Assembly: GCA_005887855.1 (NCBI GenBank)
Contig: VBQB01000044.1
Coordinates: 1 to 26,279, forward strand
Direction: 5' to 3'
Length of the DNA: 26,279 nt
From: Verrucomicrobiota bacterium
GTDB lineage: Bacteria; Verrucomicrobiota; Verrucomicrobiae; Chthoniobacterales; UBA10450
Shown: positions 25,369 to 26,279 of the stretch, one piece after another
How positions within the stretch are numbered: position 1 is the stretch's first letter
How the letters are laid out: every line of letters begins with the position of its first letter
Program-made: the position numbers and the translations under genes
Notes under the pieces: model-generated
The model's database searches: none
What the model saw: only the letters and a program-made list of their open reading frames with translations
What the model was told of the DNA's origin: nothing

Positions 25369-26279
25369 CTAACCTCCGCCCGCCTTCAATACGGCAAAGG
25401 TTTTGCTGCCTTTGCGATCGAGATAGAGAAGGACACCGCGCTTCGGATCAGCTTTGGTGAGCGCTTCGCGGAAAGATGGCACGTTCGTGACCGGTTTGCC
25501 GTCCACTTCGGTAATAATGTCCTCGCGCTGGATGTCCTGTTGCGCGGCAAGGCTGTTGTCCGCCACATCGGTGACAATGACACCTTGTTGAACAGCGAGA
25601 TGAAGACGTTCAGCAACTTCCTTGGTCAAATCTTGCACCTGCAAACCAAACTTGCCGGCATCTTCCTGTTTTGGTTGACCGGGCTGGATCGGCTCATTTG
25701 AAGCCCGCGCGATCTCATTAGGTAATTCCCCGGTCTTCACCGGGATCTTAATCGCCTGACCTTTTCGCCAAACGGTCAGCTCGACATTTTGGCCGATCTT
25801 CTTTTTCAAAATCTCGTGCTGCAGCTGCGAGTCGGTGTCGACCGGCGCTCCATCGACATGCGTAATCACATCGAACGGCCGCAGATCGCTTTTGTAGGCG
25901 GGCGCGTCGGCTTCGATCGTGCGCACGACCACGCCTTTATCCGCGCCTTTGAGCAAATCGCGGATTGATGGATCGTCGCCGAGCGTCTCAATGCGGATGC
26001 CAAGCCACGGCCGCACGATCTTGTGACCGGCAATAAGTTCGGCGCCGATCTCTTTTGCCATGTTAATTGGAATGGCGAAACCCAGTCCGCGATTCATGCC
26101 ATTGATCAGCGTGTTCATGCCAATCACTTTGCCGTCGATGTCACAAAGCGGGCCGCCGCTGTTGCCCGGGTTGATCGACGCGTCGGTCTGCAAATAATCC
26201 GAAATGGAGTAGCCGCCGGTGGCGAGCAATTTGTTCCGGCCTTTGCCGCTAACCACGCCGTAGGTGAACGTGTAATCGA
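25369..26279 (-). CDS. Deg/HtrA serine protease, C-terminal part (5' end outside the window)
   Basis: The gene runs off the right edge; about 303 C-terminal residues are visible, beginning YTFTYGVVSGKGR, which is the end of the protease domain. The active-site Ser is intact in TDASINPGNSGGPL (coding near 26150-26190). After LGFAIPINMAKEI two PDZ domains follow (about 25800-26040 and 25375-25620), linked by a Pro/Gln-rich segment (EPIQPGQPKQEDAG). This is the classic DegP/DegQ arrangement of a periplasmic protease-chaperone for misfolded envelope proteins. The upstream His and Asp residues lie outside the window, so full catalytic status cannot be judged. It contrasts with the inactive HtrA-like protein at 19755-20840. 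Confidence 0.93.
   Translation of the reverse strand, partial: DYTFTYGVVSGKGRNKLLATGGYSISDYLQTDASINPGNSGGPLCDIDGKVIGMNTLINGMNRGLGFAIPINMAKEIGAELIAGHKIVRPWLGIRIETLGDDPSIRDLLKGADKGVVVRTIEADAPAYKSDLRPFDVITHVDGAPVDTDSQLQHEILKKKIGQNVELTVWRKGQAIKIPVKTGELPNEIARASNEPIQPGQPKQEDAGKFGLQVQDLTKEVAERLHLAVQQGVIVTDVADNSLAAQQDIQREDIITEVDGKPVTNVPSFREALTKADPKRGVLLYLDRKGSKTFAVLKAGGG

Overview
The window looks like a chromosomal segment of a soil or freshwater Verrucomicrobiota bacterium, probably in the Chthoniobacterales/Spartobacteria range. This is an inference from gene content (a very large TerB/ABCG fusion, short lmo0937-type and DUF3185-type membrane proteins, a MurQ fusion), moderately GC-rich coding sequence, and frequent palindromic intergenic elements. 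No 16S rRNA or other marker is present to confirm it. I see no tRNA, rRNA, CRISPR array, transposase, integrase or phage gene. No gene-free stretch exceeds about 300 bases.

Left part (1-7072): the N-terminus of a processive glycolipid glycosyltransferase-like protein (minus strand) is divergent from a YihY/BrkB membrane protein. Next come a secreted zinc amidase with a long Lys/Pro-rich linker and a minus-strand pair of an APC permease translationally coupled (ATGA) to an unknown exported protein. A double-ACT-domain protein, an isoprenylcysteine methyltransferase-like membrane enzyme and a membrane-anchored L,D-transpeptidase follow.

Middle (7252-12668): glgX (glycogen debranching), a 'host attachment' family protein related to bacterial eRF1-like proteins, an HPF/RaiA ribosome hibernation factor, and convergent ftsH. 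The intergenic DNA here holds strong inverted repeats, upstream of glgX and between the eRF1-like gene and hpf.

Centre-right (12881-20840): a 1203-residue fusion of a TerB-like domain, a beta-rich FHA-like region and an ABCG-type transporter abuts an M24 aminopeptidase whose apparent N-terminus is encoded by an AT-rich repeat. After about 220 bp with two structured palindromic elements comes a four-gene run: a YugP-type membrane zinc protease, an ECF sigma factor, a single-pass membrane protein in the anti-sigma position, and an HtrA/PDZ protein that has lost all three catalytic triad residues. I regard this run as the best candidate for an undescribed system: an envelope-stress module resembling RpoE-RseA-DegS in layout but built on a dead protease.

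Right end (20854-26279): ligA is divergent from a kinase-MurQ fusion for peptidoglycan sugar recycling. A terminator, two small membrane proteins and the 3' part of a catalytically intact Deg/HtrA protease (minus strand, cut by the window edge) follow. Cell-envelope maintenance and peptidoglycan turnover recur: amidase, L,D-transpeptidase, MurQ fusion, two HtrA-type proteins, FtsH and the ECF module.
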